From positions 3,622,220-3,686,219 of the forward strand of contig VWZX01001688.1 in assembly GCA_013399015.1 (NCBI GenBank): a stretch of DNA of 64,000 bases, in the 5' to 3' direction. The number at the start of each line of letters is the position of its first letter. The first letter of the stretch is position 1. Shown piece by piece: positions 1-13,400 of the stretch. Source of the stretch: Galbula dea (Eukaryota > Chordata > Aves > Piciformes > Galbulidae). The notes below the pieces were generated by a model. That model was not told the DNA's origin, ran no database searches, and was given only the letters and a program-made list of their open reading frames with translations. A program made the translations under genes and the position numbers.

Positions 1-1379
1 TAAAATATCTATAACTACATTGGTTCCTGTTAATCTTTAAATACAAGGCTTTGAAATCTTAACCAAAACCTTACCAGATTTTTTTTCCCTAAACCAGTTT
101 CTTCTCCACAGGAGTGTTTATCACTATTTTTCTGCAAGAAAATGTTCCCTTCTTACATGTGGGGTTTTTTTTATTTTTCAAACACCAAAGACCTTGTTAC
201 TTCATTATGAAATTACTGAACTTCAGACCAGATTTATTGCTCTCAATTTTACAGTGAAACTGCATACAACCTTCTGCCAGAAGGCCTCTTTTTTTAATTA
301 TTATTATTTCATCCTGATGTTCAACATACATCCTGCTTCCCATCTTTGGTTTCAAATAAACCAGACTACTCAGACAGGGGAGGAGGTTTCTGTGGCAAGA
401 ACTAGATGAAATCCTCTCTCCTTCTTCACAATTTTCCTCTCATTCTTAGTACCTGATTTCCTCAGTTCCACAGAAAATTAAGTCCCAAATAACAAATGTT
501 TCAAGCTTAGATTAAGTTTTAAGCATATTTGCTCTGTAAATATCTAAACACCTTCAGTTTCTTTTAATGTAAGTGACATACCCAAACTGTATCTCCAGTA
601 TCACTGCTCAGCAGGGAAAAATGCAGCTGAAGAAGCTGCAGGGCTAGTTACTCAGTCAGCATCTGTGTGTTTGGAAACAATTCATTTTGGGATTTGAACT
701 TAAACAGCAGCCCAGGAAAGCAGTAATTCAACACAGAGTGATTCAGTAAAGTTTAATACAACTCTTCTCTTAAATGAAACAAGAAAGGAATAAACCTCCA
801 GCTTATAAACCATAAGGATCATGGAAACAGGAACCATGTTTTCAAAGTTAGTCCTAATTTTAGTTAAAATCATTACTCAACTTGAGGAAAAATGTGTCTT
901 CCCAAGCAATCCACCTCAATCCCCAAACTTAAAGACTGATCCAGTGTGGCATGAAACTTTCCACTGAGTAAGAACAGAACCACCAGATTCCAGGTTTTCA
1001 GATGCTTAGAACTACAGCAAACAATTCTCAAAAATGAGATAGGTTTTTATGGCTATATTTCTCATCATGATTTAATTTAGTAAAAAATGTTTCTATTTCT
1101 GGAATTTGTAACATGTGCTGAACTGAGAGCAACATTTCTTCTTCCACTGTATCATTTTAAAATTACTACAGACAGGATTAAAACACTGGTTTATAAGATT
1201 CTTTTGGGGGAATCTAACTGCCATGTGCAAATGTGACTGCCCAAAGCTCACGTAGGCATTTGTACCTGCATTTGTATGTGGTATGCTCAACTTTGCAGAT
1301 TGACTGCTGTACTGTAACTCTGTGCTCAGCAGTATCTCTAGATGCTGCAGGATGAAGCAGCTCTGAAATCCAGACATAC
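1..1379 (-). other. BCAS1 intron (partial)
   Basis: Intron downstream of the LSKLFWKK exon, continuing past the window edge. It is AT-rich. I found no further BCAS1 exon, RNA gene or repeat in it. Confidence 0.7.
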
Positions 1380-1583
1380 CTTTTTCCAGAAAAGCTTGCT
1401 CAGTGGCATTGGAGTGGATGATCCTTTCTCCTTCATCACCTCTTTGGGGGCTTCGCTGGCTGCTACCTGCTGTTGGGCTACAGGCTCAGGGGCTTTTGTG
1501 CTCTGCTTAGCTGTTTGTGGCTCTTGAAAGGAAGGGGCATTTTTGTCTGGTTTTCCAGAGGCAACAGGCTGCTGTTCAGTGCT
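1380..1583 (-). CDS. BCAS1: BCAS1 exon with LSKLFWKK block (68 codons)
   Basis: The acceptor tgtttctttccag precedes an open frame of 68 codons starting STEQQPVASGKPDK and ending STPMPLSKLFWKK at a GTATGT donor, phase 0 on both sides. The end matches mammalian TSLPLGKLFWKK closely, and the middle (APEPVAQQQVAASEAPKE, KEKGS) follows the same Pro/Glu/Ala-rich pattern. This is the last BCAS1 exon in the window; the following exons lie left of base 1. No folded domain is visible. Confidence 0.92.
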
Positions 1584-1919
1584 CTGGAAAGAAACAAACA
1601 CAGGCTATTGGAAACGTGTGAAGGACAATAGAGTCTCAGCACATTCAGGCATCACTTGGTACAAGAGGTAAGTGCACAGTGAGCCACCACTGCACAGGAC
1701 ATGCAAAGCAACAGGGTGCAGCTCATGAGCTGCTTTCCCTGTCTTTTCAAATGAAGTAATGTCTTGAACAGAGGAAGCAAATTTACAGTAACCCACCCCT
1801 AGTAACAGAGATGATTAACTGATAAAGAAATTAAAACACTGTCTTTGAGACCGAAAATGACAGTGAGAATAATTACTGAGTGCATTATTCATACAGATAA
1901 CTTGAATCATCCTACTCAC

Positions 1920-1955
1920 TTTGGTATTAGTTGTCTGTTGGGTTTCTTTTGCAGC
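1920..1955 (-). CDS. BCAS1: BCAS1 mini-exon (12 codons)
   Basis: A 36-base exon encodes AAKETQQTTNTK. The acceptor is gtttcccttcag, with a good pyrimidine tract, and the donor is GTGAGT, a strong match to consensus. Both ends are phase 0. It corresponds to the mammalian stretch SQETQGAGKNSK by position and by the shared ETQ and NxK residues. Mammals have a further short segment (SPTTSA, LKSDK) between the previous exon and this one, for which I could not find a convincing exon here. Confidence 0.8.
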
Positions 1956-4900
1956 CTGAAGGGAAACAAAACACAAAGACAAGTCTGTCTCTGGCAATAT
2001 CAGCACTCACAGTTACACAGTTCAGGAATTGCCTGTGTCACAAATGATTTTATTTTTAGTGAATGTTTGTGAACGTCCTGGCTCCTGCAACCATGGAAAC
2101 TGCTCCCTGGCAGAGGTGAGGCTGCCTGGAGGGACTTGCCAGCTCCAATCCCTCTACCTGCAGCAGCATTGCAGCCTTGTGTTGAATGGCTTTGTGCTCA
2201 CACTGCTGTGCTTGCAGTCCTCAACTTGCTTTTAAAAAAATATGTGTATTTACATATGCATTCCCAGTTTTTTTCAGGTAATATATTACACAGAGCTTTA
2301 AGATATTAGCAGTTTTTTTCTGAGCTGGGACTATGTGTGCACTGAAAGTTGCACACATCCAAGCCAGAGCTGAGTCTTTTCCACTGGGGGAATTGCATAC
2401 CAGCCCAGGGCATGCTAACATCACCTTCAAAGTGGGAGGCTTTGCTTTCTGGGATACAGAACACAGGCACGTGACTTCTTGGAAAAGAAGGACACAGAAC
2501 AGCAGTGACTTTATAACTCAGAAGCAAGAAGTCACAGATGTACAAAGAGAAGCTCTGCAGGTGCTGGGGGTTGGATTAGTTCATCCACTCACACTGGGCA
2601 TTAAGTGGGCTTTACTCCTTCATAAAAAAAAAAAATCATTCACAGTGATAGGTCTCCCAGTTTCATCAAAATAAGAGCAGCCAGTAGGGATCCAGTTTGT
2701 TAAACTCCTTCCTGGCCAGTGATACATACCTAAGATCCAAAACAGTTTGCACTAAAGATGAGTGTCTGAGCTGTACAAAAAGAGGAGCAGCAAGCCACAA
2801 ACTCAAGGAAACATGAGCCCAGCACCCCTGGCTTTAGGCAGGCTGCCACACACTTTGTGGATTTCCTGAAGGAATAGGTGAGAGTTGTTTTGCAGGAGCC
2901 AAAACCTTTCTGTGGTTAGCACTAATGAACAAGATCCAGAGCAAATGGTGAGAAGTATTGTAATGCCACAAGCTGGCTTCAGTACTAACACTGAAAATGT
3001 GATTAACCCTTCTCTTCCAAGTAGAAGTTCCATAAAGCAGTAGTTATACTGCAAAACTGGCATGCACTGCAAGGCAAATACACATGCATGGGAGTAAAAG
3101 AGCAGACTGGGACCCAACCGTCAAATGCCATCCAAACTTAGTCTTTGAAGTCAGATGGCCAAATCACATTGCATCAGGTTATGTTATGGATTTATATTAG
3201 GATGCACATTCCTGTTTGAAAACAGCATTCACAACTTGCTTTAAAGTTAGTATTCATATCAACACAGGACACCAAAACCCAATGTTTATGTTAACCCAAT
3301 AGTCAATCTATTCTTATCTAAGGTACAAAGAATTGCATTTTGGAAGACTTAGAACTTTTAGAGGAGACAGTGAAGTGCTTAAGTTAAATATGAATACATA
3401 TACTGAAATGATAATTTCAAATAAGGAATTCATTACCTCACCTAGTTGACAAATCCTGCTAAGGAATTTCAAGTGAAAGGAGATAAACAGAATTCATTGG
3501 TTTTATTTTTTACTAGAAGTGATAAGTTCAGGGCTTGCCTGTCACATCTGCCCTCTGATTTGTATTTCCACTTTCAATCAAGCTTACAAGCCAACAATTG
3601 ACAATTTTAATCCATCTCCTGCACTTTTAAGATGCCATAAATGATACCTCAGTTATTATACCTGTATTTTGTATGAGGAAAGCAAGCAGTGAAAAACTCA
3701 AACAAGAACAAACTATTTGAACTATAATGCCACTCTGTTAGAGGTTATGTTGGTATAAAAATTTAGTGCTGCTGCATTTCTTCAAGATAACTAATCTCAT
3801 TCCAGACCAAAAGTCTTTAAAATTATATCAAATAGTCTAATGAAAACCAATCATCTCTCCCAACAACTTGCTGCAAGAGGTTGAACTGTTGTAGAAAAGG
3901 CTTAGCATCTTACAAAATGCTACCCAGGTATGCTTCTTACCAGGAAGCCCCAGTTCACTATGAACAAGTGATTTATATTTTAACTGTATTAAATATCAAA
4001 AACCATTAACTATCAATATAGTACATACAAGATGAGATCTAAACTTTAAGCTGTTGGCAAGAACTGTAGACTAAAAACCCTTGGGAAGATTATTATTCCT
4101 TCAGTTATATGCAGATGACATTTTTATCTCAAGAATGAGATAGTGGAAAGAACTTTTTTGTTTTGAAAATATCTTGAAGAACTCCCTTTGCCTTTTGCTC
4201 TTGACTATAAAGCCCCCTACTCACCAGAAATTCAATGTGGGAGTTTTAAGTGAGCATTAAATATTAATGATTTTCCTCCCCCACTGGAAGAGTCTCTGCT
4301 TCTTCATTCTCTGGGCTAAAAACTACAATTCTCTGCTTCCCTGACACAGCACATCATGGCACATTATCTGCAGAGAATGCAGAAATGCCCAAATACAGAT
4401 CTTGAGACCAAAGTTTTCAGTAATTTTTTGAAAGATAAAATCTAATATCCTCTGAAATTACCATTTGCACCAAGTGTGCATTTTGAACAACTTTAAAGTA
4501 TCCTTGAGAACCAGACTTTTTCCCTCCAAAATAAACTTAGAACTCACTTTTTCACTGAAAAGGAGAATAATTAATGTGTTTCAGCCATCTCTGTGCCATA
4601 TCAGATGTCCCAGTTCACCAAATCACCAATTTTAACCACATAACTGCCTGTTAAAGCAATATGGATCATAAAGCTTTAATTGTAGTTGGAGTGAGCTCTT
4701 AAACCTGTCCTGCAGGTGCTGTTTGTATCTGCATAACCCATTGTTTGTCAGAACGTTTCATTTAGTGGTCAGGGCAGTTTAGCGGGTGTTAGTAAGTGTA
4801 ACTGGGAAGCACATAGCAGGGAAGGTTAGAGGAATGGTTTCAGAATCCTGAATTCACAGATGGTATAACCAGAGCAACACTGCATATGAAGATTGTTTCC

Positions 4901-5048
4901 ATAACTCATGGCAGAGAAATGCTCATGCCTGGGGTTTTCCAGCACTGCCCAGATGCTGATTTCAGTTACCAATTAAATAACTTTGCTCTGTGACAGGAGC
5001 CATCTGTTACTGCTCAGGGTTCTGCTCTGGCTAGAGTTTCATACAGAC
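1956..5048 (-). other. BCAS1 intron
   Basis: AT-rich intron with a short A-run near 2625. A strong-looking splice pair at about 2730..2771 on the minus strand encloses 41 bases, which would break the phase-0 pattern of this gene, so I do not call it. Nothing else is recognised. Confidence 0.6.
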
Positions 5049-5219
5049 CTTATGCCTAAAGAGTTTACTAAATGTACTGTGTCCTAGCTTGGGACTCTCT
5101 GCCTTCTTTTTCTTGGCTCCTTTTGTTTGGGATTCTGTCGCTGTCTTCAGAGCAGGTTGCCCACCATGGCCTTTTTCCACCTTTGATCCCTTTTGTACAA
5201 CAGCATTTGGAGTTGAGTA
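5049..5219 (-). CDS. BCAS1: BCAS1 candidate cassette exon with SKLFRHK (about 57 codons)
   Basis: The minus strand holds an ATG-less open frame reading, near its end, ESQTKGAKKKKAESPKLG and then STFSKLFRHK, followed at once by a GTCTGT donor. This resembles a segment I recall from rodent Bcas1 in which a KKKRLDSPRLG stretch leads into FRKLFRHK, inserted after the PEDT region. The order here is the same: it follows the mini-exon ending PEDK. Phase is 0 at both ends. The donor end is firm. The acceptor end is not: aatgag at 5220 is weak, and another AG would start the exon at 5189, also phase 0. The exon may be alternatively spliced. Confidence 0.68.
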
Positions 5220-8200
5220 CTCATTGCAAAATTCTTAATTGGTTCACAAAAAACATTCAAGCACTTATACATTTATATTAAAACCAAACATTGCCTTCCT
5301 GTCCCTGGACAACAAATTGTTTTCTTCTGAGGGATTATTTGGTTCTCCATAGATTTTCTTTCATATGAGCAATGAAATAAATATAAAAGTTAGGGAAATC
5401 CAGTTGACTCAAAATTAAACCACAATTTGCCCCTAAAAACCTTCATTAATTGAGACCCAAATCCCATAAAGACTAAGACTTCTGAATTTTAAATGAATGA
5501 GTAACCAGCTGCATTTGAATTTATAACTTTAAGATAGACAAATATATACATCTTTGAAAATATCTTTATTCTTTGTGTTGCAGTATTAGAGACTTCAAAA
5601 TGTTTTCCATAATGCATCATTTAGAGGGCAGTATGAATATTCATTACACATGCTACTTAAACTATTTCAAGGTTTCACTGATGTTCATGAAAAAAGAAAT
5701 GAAGGTATCAGAAGAGTAGTAATGATTAGACTGACAATGTAGAGCAAGTTCTGCTTCCTTGTCATTCCATTTTAAATGTCTGCAGGAGGCACTTGTTTTG
5801 GGAAATCATTGCCCACTGGTGGTAGAGACTGGATCTCTAAAACATTAAGCAGCACACCGAAAAACCCACTATGAAGGGCTATGAAATAAAGAAACATTAA
5901 TAGATGTCTAGATGGGAAAAAAAGCAGTATCAGGCTACTTTAAAGAAGTGGTAGCAGACCTCCTCCAGCTCACTGCAGATTAAGATGCCTGCATAGGGTT
6001 GAGGTGCCCATGACTTCTCTACGAGTCTTAGAAAAACTTGAGTAACATTTGCTAAAGATTTAACTTTTGGCAGCATTAGAAACATTTTCAAGTCATAATT
6101 CAAGTACCTTTTCAAAACTTCCCTCTTCAAACTGCTGCAGTTTTGTATCATTGTCCTCCCCCCACCCCCTCCAGTCTTCAACACAAACTCTGGATTTATC
6201 AGTACAGGAAAAACAAGCCTAAGTTTTCACGTTATGAACAATAAGGTTTTTTCCTCCTTCCCCACCTTTTTCATCTTCTCAGTAACAAAAAAAATGAAGG
6301 GAAGACACAAACCCAAGGTTGCTTAACTGAGCTTCAACACACAAAGAAGTTCACACAAGAGCATGTTCCATGGTAACAGCACTGTCCACATGCCCATAAC
6401 ATGTGACTAACTACAAAGAGTATGGGGGCAGCAATTGTCACTCTTCAGTGTCTCAGTGCCAGGTCTTAAAGCAGTAAGATGCCTTTAATTACCTAGTACA
6501 AAGAGGGATGCAGTATTTTTTACTTACTACTTGCTAGTATTCTGAACTTGATTCTGATCTCCCTCAGGCAATTTATTTCCCAATTTAATTAGGAATCAGG
6601 CCAATATATAGTAAAGAAATAAAAAAATTAAAAATTATATTTTAATGACAAACAACTCCCACATTCATCCTCTGGGAAATTAGCTGATCCCTTTGCAAGC
6701 TTCTGTCTGGTTTCTTTTACACTAGAACAAGGCAAAAAGAAAAGCTGCCACAAACAGGAAAAAGCTTTAAAAATGAATGGATAAAAATTTCCAGGAACTA
6801 TGAAAGCATGAAGAGGCCCAAACTCCACAGAAACAATCTGTGTGAAGTATCAGGCACTGTGGTTGACCACAGCTAATAGGGTAGGAAGAGAGGTTCAGAG
6901 TACAGAGAGTAACACATATGAGCATGTGAAGTTGAGATCGTTGTTTTGAGATTGTTCAATTCCAGGCAGTTACATGCTTCCTACAAAGTGCTTTGTACTA
7001 TAAAGGGGCTGTGGCCAGTTGCATCAAAATTGGCCATTTTTCTCTGCAGTGCTCTGTACCATTCTCAGTATTCCCAAACATACAGTGATGCAGGGCAAAA
7101 TAGGTGCCCTGGGACAGATCTGGTCTCAATACCATGCTGGATAGTGTAAACTTGCAAAGGATCAATTAATCCAGTGGGGTTATGACTCAACTCATATTGA
7201 ACTCCTGTGTTTACACAGATGAAGTGCCAGCCATCAAGGGGTGTGCCCAGGCTGCCAAAAGCATACATGTCTTCAGCCAGCTGATTAAAGGCAGAGGCGT
7301 GGCTGGTGATGGCATGTGGCTACAAAAAACAGAGCTTAGCTTTGCTGCTGCCACACTCCTCTGCCTTTCAGCAGCAGGGAGCATGCCACTGTGCAAAGCT
7401 GGAGCTGGCTCTGACTCTCTGAGTTTGAGTGTCCTCCTAGCTGTGGGAGAGCACTGCTGAGACACACTGGGAGTGCACCAGCCCTGCTGTGATAAACAGC
7501 TTCTCCCTGCAGAGGGGATGCATGAGCAGCCGAAATGAAAGCGTGATCAGGACCCTAAGGCACACCACTCCCTGCGCCAGCAAAACCACAGGGATACCCC
7601 ACAGCACTAAGGAGAGGCTCAGTGTGCACGAAGAGCAAAGCCTCCCTCCTGAACACATTGTTACCATTAAGAAGTTTTCTCAGGGGAAAATAGCCACTGT
7701 TTCATTGCACAAATCAGATTAAAAAGCCACAGCTTTTCTGTATGACAGTTATAAATGAACCTTTTTAACATATTTTTCCTTTTGTATAGTTACAATGTGT
7801 TTCTTTGTATCAGGAAGATGGTGAAGGTAAGGGAATTCTTCATAACAAAAACATCTCCCACTTAACCTCTACACTCTCTGTATTGAATTTACATATCCTG
7901 CTAGTCACCTGGATTTGTTTACCCTCACAGGTGTGATAGCAAACCAAACCCAAACAGCATATTTGTTTCCAAACTACAGCACACCCTCCCCAACAGTCAC
8001 CTGTTAAAGAAGCACATGATAAGGTCTGCTATGCAAACAGGACTGAATGACTGCATTTTTCTGAAGTTGCCAAAAGAGCTGAGTCTCACTGGAACAGTGC
8101 AATTTGATAACTGCCTTTTCTAGATATCTTGACAACCTTAGCCCTGGTAGACAATTCCCAAAATCTGAGCTATAATCATGTGTATTCCCTGTGTACTCAC

Positions 8201-9757
8201 CAAGCTTTCTAGCTTAATATGTAAGCTTTTAATACCAGGCTATATAAATAATTGAATGGGACTATGATAGGAAACAAAATTGTTGCTGCCTATAGTGATT
8301 TTGGCTACTTAGTTGTATGGAAATGCCATTTCCTTTTCAAAATTCTATTGTGTGTGCTAATTAAATTTTATTACAGGCATTGCATGAAAAGCTTTAGTTA
8401 TTACAGTCATAACAACATGTAGAGACATTTAATCTGGAAGTTCCCAGTTATGCAGTCAGTGATATGCCTGTAAGCCACTGAAACATCAGGAGATAGATAG
8501 CAGCTTAATACAAATTGTCCCACTTCTGCTTCTGTTGAAACTATTGTAAGATCTGGCACTAACAGAATAGGGAAAGGGGAAAAGAAGTCTTTAAGCACCT
8601 ACATTTTTCCATTTTAGAAGATTGTTTTCAACTTAATTTTTTACAGGTTAGGTTTTTCCATAGTTTTGGGAGTTTATTTTTTAATTTTGTTTGTTTTTTC
8701 TTATTCACAAGTTTGTGAAATACATTGGATGAATCTGGTATTTTGAATATTTCTAATAGCAAAAGAAAGCTATCATTATGAATCTTTTCTGAATTCACAT
8801 ATAAAGGATTACCACTGCTCATGGATGCTAAAAACAAGTTTCTCCTTGCCAATGGAATCCAAGGACAAAGTGGTTTGTAAAGAAGCAAGTAAGGGGCCAC
8901 ATATGCCTTTTAGGGAAGGAGGAGCATTTCTCAGACTTCTGTTCCTGCCCAGCCAACACAGATTTCAGCTCCCAGTGGGAACACCACACTCTTGCTGTCA
9001 GCCTGATGCATTGTGTTACACAGTTTGAGTGTTCAGTTCACTTCACTAACCAAACCTGAACCTCATCTCTGCATGCCAAGGGAAGAACAGTCAGGAGAGA
9101 ACAGCTCTTCCTGCAAGCCCTAGTCCTGCTCAGAGCAGCTCCACTGTCTGCCTGAGGTTTCAGCTGCTGGAACAGCCCGCCAGCCCTGACCCCACCACAG
9201 TCCATACAGGTGGGCTTGAGCCACAAGAGACCCAAGGAGGAGGTGTTGAGATCTCCTCCTGCTTTTTACTGATTTCTGTGGAAAGCTGATCCTTGCCCAC
9301 CCTCCTGCACCCCAAGGGGGGACCCAGCAGTAGCTGTGGATGCACTGCAGGGCAGGACATGGGAGCAGGCTCCTGCCCACAGCCGTTTCACGCCCAGTCA
9401 GAGTTGCCACGGGCAGGGGAACCTCACCTGTCCTCCCCACCAGGATGTAGTGTACGTCTAGCAAATGTGAACAAATTAGACATGCATGTACACAGCTGGA
9501 AATGAAAAGCCAGAAGTATGTGTCAGCTCTGAGCAAACAGAATTAAATGTCACCAAGTCATCATCAACCTTGCAGAAAATGCAACAATTCAAACCTTGAT
9601 GGTAATGTATGATACAAAGAATTACACTATTTATGCTCATCTTCCTTTCAAATTTACTCAGGGGAAAAGTATTCTACATTAAAAGCAACACCATGAAGAG
9701 CAAACACATGTGCCAAAAACATCTAGTGACCAGTGACAGAATCAAGAATCTGCCTAC
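5220..9757 (-). other. BCAS1 intron
   Basis: About 4.5 kb of AT-rich sequence, more GC-rich around 9.0 to 9.5 kb where several overlapping open frames occur on both strands without recognisable homology. No gene is called. Confidence 0.6.
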
Positions 9758-9802
9758 CTTGTCTTCAGGATCATTTTTGGCTTCAGATTTGCTTGGGGAG
9801 AC
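9758..9802 (-). CDS. BCAS1: BCAS1 mini-exon (15 codons)
   Basis: This is a 45-base exon encoding VSPSKSEAKNDPEDK, in phase 0 on both sides. It continues the mammalian sequence VSPNK followed by a lysine-rich KKDPED stretch directly after KTL. The acceptor is a weak ttaag and the donor GTAGGC. The exon lies 517 bases downstream of the preceding one in the transcript. It is too short to be seen as a separate open frame; it is supported by its homology, its phase and its splice sites. Confidence 0.85.
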
Positions 9803-10319
9803 CTTAAGCATAGTTGAGAAAAAACAGTCAGTCTTTGAAAAAAATCATATTTCTGAAACTAGCAGTTTTTTTCTAGCACAAAAGCTAAAGAGGTACAAAT
9901 ATTGCTTCCCCTCCATGTGGGAAAATTTATGATACAAATGTTTCTCAAGAACAACTTAAAGTCAATGGCTAAAATGAAAAATATCTAGACCAAAGATACA
10001 TTCAAGATTATACATCCAATTAACCCATAAAAATGAACCTTTAGAGGTATTATAAAAAGTTTCATCATGCAGAAAATACTTGAAACTAAATAGCTGTGGG
10101 GGTACACATCTATGCAGAAGAGAGTTTCCAGAGCAGGTCATCATCACATCTCTCTACACATCTCTATCACTTTCAAGTCATTCTCTAAGGCATCTGTTTG
10201 GCCTCATTATTTCTCAGTGACCATGACAGCAAACGTGTTACACTCAGCTTAACATGTTCACCTGGGATTTTCACAAGCAATTCAAAGTGTAGCCTATAGG
10301 TGAAAAGGTGAGAGCTTAC
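9803..10319 (-). other. BCAS1 intron (short)
   Basis: A 517-base intron between the VSPSK mini-exon and the MSFLKTL exon. Nothing else is seen in it. Confidence 0.75.
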
Positions 10320-10475
10320 CAGTGTTTTAAGGAAACTCATGACGGAGTTGTCTACTGCAGCAGCTGGTTGGGGGTTGTCTTGTTTTACCTCTGCCTTTTC
10401 AGGTTGCTCAGCAGTGAGGCTGTTGACACCTGCTGAGTCCTGCTGTAAGTCTCTTTGGTTGCAGTCATCTATCTC
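10320..10475 (-). CDS. BCAS1: BCAS1 exon with MSFLKTL block (52 codons)
   Basis: The acceptor is a T-rich tract ending ttttttag. The frame opens EIDDCNQRDLQQ and closes AVDNSVMSFLKTL at a GTAAGC donor, phase 0 on both sides. The start EIDD aligns with mammalian DIVDG, and the end aligns with NNSIMSFFKTL. The exon is 156 bases, a multiple of three, so it can be skipped without a frame change. It contains no ATG near its start. No catalytic or binding domain is visible; the segment is acidic and Gln-rich, then ends in a short hydrophobic-aromatic stretch. Confidence 0.9.
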
Positions 10476-13400
10476 CTAAAAAAAAGGGGGGCAGAGTTCC
10501 CTTAGTCCCAGTTTGCTTCATTTCCAGTGGAATGCAAAAATAACATTTGTCACTTGCATTATGTTGCTCTGAGAGTCACAGCCCTAATTCCAACCATACT
10601 TCTCCAGCCTACATATTTAGAACAATCAAGCTTTTATACATCTCTTTCCCCTATTTTTTAGTATATTCAGCATTTGCTGCTGGCTGGAGAAACAGTCTTC
10701 TCAGCTACCAAGTATAACAAACACAAGTAAAGTTGCACATAGCACCCCAAACACCACCATTCTTCTCCTTCCAAGGCTCAACTTGTGAATAGGAACAAAC
10801 ACAGACTTTGGCCTTTGACAGATCAGTGTTTGGTTGTACCATACAAAGATTGCTTCCAATACTCTGTACTATGCAACTCCAGAAATAATTACCTAGCAAA
10901 CACAAACATGGCACAGATTAAAAGAAGGAAAAATGCAACAACCCAAAGTAGTTCTGCTTCCTCCTTTCTTCCTGGAATTAGTTCCCAGAGCCCAAAAATA
11001 GTTTTGAAGTGCTCAAGCGTTCACAGGTATGTAGTATGAAGTTACTCAGTTCTGTTTAGACACTTTAAACAAGGGTCTGGTTGTTAAAAAACTGTTCTTG
11101 AATGAGTTTTGGAAAGCTTGGTGCCCTTTTAGGCTGAGTTTGCCTGTCCTTCTAGCCTAAGCCTGCACAGGCAATCCCAACACAAATGTTGTGCAGGGGA
11201 GAGCAGTTTAAGACAAGTCTTCATGACCCATTCAACACTTTTTTTTGCATTTATGAGCATTACTTCTGGTTACTAATGTCTGAGTGTTACCAATAATCCT
11301 CCTCCCCTATGTCTGTCTGTCTGCACAGTAAGTGCAGGGCTGAATCTGTCAGCTATTAAGTTGTTCTTGGCACCATGGTGGCCTTGACTTTGATGGATGA
11401 TTTGAGACATGATTGAGTGGAGAATCCTAGAAGTGCCAGAATTCTTCAACAATTATCATCCTCAACTCTTTAGACAGCAATAGATATCTGGTCTCTTAGG
11501 AAACAGTAGTTAGGATGCTGGATGCCTAGATTACTCCAGAGGAAAAATCAGGACAAGAAATAGAACTGATGAGCCTGCCTAGATGTCTCCAGAAAACAGC
11601 ATCTTTGGATCACTGCTCTCAAAGACTGCCTGGAAAGTGACACCAAGGTTTTTTTCCCAACCTGCCAATTAGGCATAGTTGCTTATTTTCACTCGTTAAA
11701 ATAAAAAGTTAAATAACAGTTAAAATAAAACTGCACTCTTGAGAACCTTTTGCTCTACTGGGTCATTAAAGTAACCACAACATTTCTATAGGATTTGCAT
11801 ACATTCCTGCACGATACTAGAGGAAAGAGTTTAAGGAACTAAAAACACACCAGTTTTTACTTGTGAGAACAGACTTCTGACTAAGGCTCCAGCCATCTTG
11901 TTCCAAGTTTACCCAGGAAGAAACACAGCACAGTAGCTCAGAGTGCTTCAACAGGCTATTTAGAAGTTTCTTACAAGGGTCTAACACATCACTTTGTCCA
12001 GCTGCCAGTTATGGGCTAGAGTGACTCCAAGAACAATATGTCCCACACAGAACATGCGTGGCCACCCTAGCTTCAGCAGCCCTGCTTCCAAGGATGCCAT
12101 CTAAAGAGCTCTGGTCTTATGAAAAATGCTGGCTCTATTTCAGATAGTAAGGTGGCAACAAAGGCATGAGGCAACAGACCAAAGAAGCAGAAGGCAGAAA
12201 ATACACTGCTAAACAAAATTAGCTTCATAACTGAAGAACTTGATGCTATAAAACTTTACTACTTGATGTTATCAAACAAAAATAAGCAAACTATTTTTAC
12301 TCACAAGTTCTGTTGTTGGGCTGCACTCTGCTTAGTAGGAAGGGATTGATCTTTTTGCTACAGACTGTAGTGAATAGTTAGCAGCAGCAGATACCACCTG
12401 GGACAACTGCAGAGGTGACAGGTACCACCAGTTAGTCCAGGGTATCTCCCTGCTAAAGCCACACTTTGCCCTGAAGAATCAGAAGCTACTGCAGAATGTG
12501 CAGAGCTTGAGGCATGTCACCATCCAAAAGAATCACTGAACTGTGACTTGCAGACCACTAATGGACCCTGTAATGACTCACTACTGCACAGGGAACCCTT
12601 CTCCAGGATTCCCAAGCCAAGGCTACAATTAGTTACTGAGACACAACTCGCATCTGGACTTTGACAGATGCTGTGATCCTTCTCGTGCTTTTGTGGAACT
12701 ACTGCTGTAGGAAGGAACACAGGCTCAGGTCATCAGCATATAAACCAAAGAGAGGTAGATTGGGAGTCTTACAATGTCACATTTTCAGAGCCATAGTCAG
12801 ATAACCACAAAAACTTCTGCAGCAACTCACTTCATAGTATGCTGTGCAAAGCCCCAAAGGCAAATAATGAAAGAAAACTCCAGAAATAGCAGAAGTCAGT
12901 ATTAGAAGTTAACAGATACTATTCATTTATTTGAGGAGCCACACTTGGGGGTAATAAACACCTTAAATACTTATACTGTAGTTTCAGTTCATTCTTTTGA
13001 TATGTTTTCCTAATGACTGTATTCCTGCCAGCACTTTTGTTTGTATGAATCATGGCTCAGTGAAACATTTCAGGCATATAATTTATCTTTTCTTTGGCTT
13101 ACATAGTAAATGCTTCATGAATTCATGAATTCTGTCCTTGTTTTAATTATGCTGTGTTCTGAATGTAGTTTTGTAGACCACAAAAATAAAGAGTGGTTCA
13201 CCAAACACAGAATGTTTGTGCAGCTCTTAAGCTACAACTGTGGAGCCTCTCTCTTGCTTACCAGCAATGCTGTTTGTTTTGTCTTGGCACTCAATTCAGG
13301 GAAACTTTGCTTTTAGCCTTTACAGATATTACAAGTCATAATCCATCAAAAAAAAGAAAAAAGAAACTGCTGGCAGTAATATCTGGATTTTTAGTATGAT

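Noticed and set aside
2731..2771. Strong minus-strand splice pair (ttttgtacag and TTAG/GTATGT) inside a BCAS1 intron
   Set aside because: The enclosed 41 bases are not a multiple of three, while all neighbouring BCAS1 exons are phase 0 on both sides, and the translation resembles no BCAS1 segment.
9038..9536. Several overlapping frames up to 138 codons on both strands in a GC-richer intron patch
   Set aside because: Multiple competing frames with low-complexity Pro, Ser and Cys-rich translations indicate composition rather than coding.
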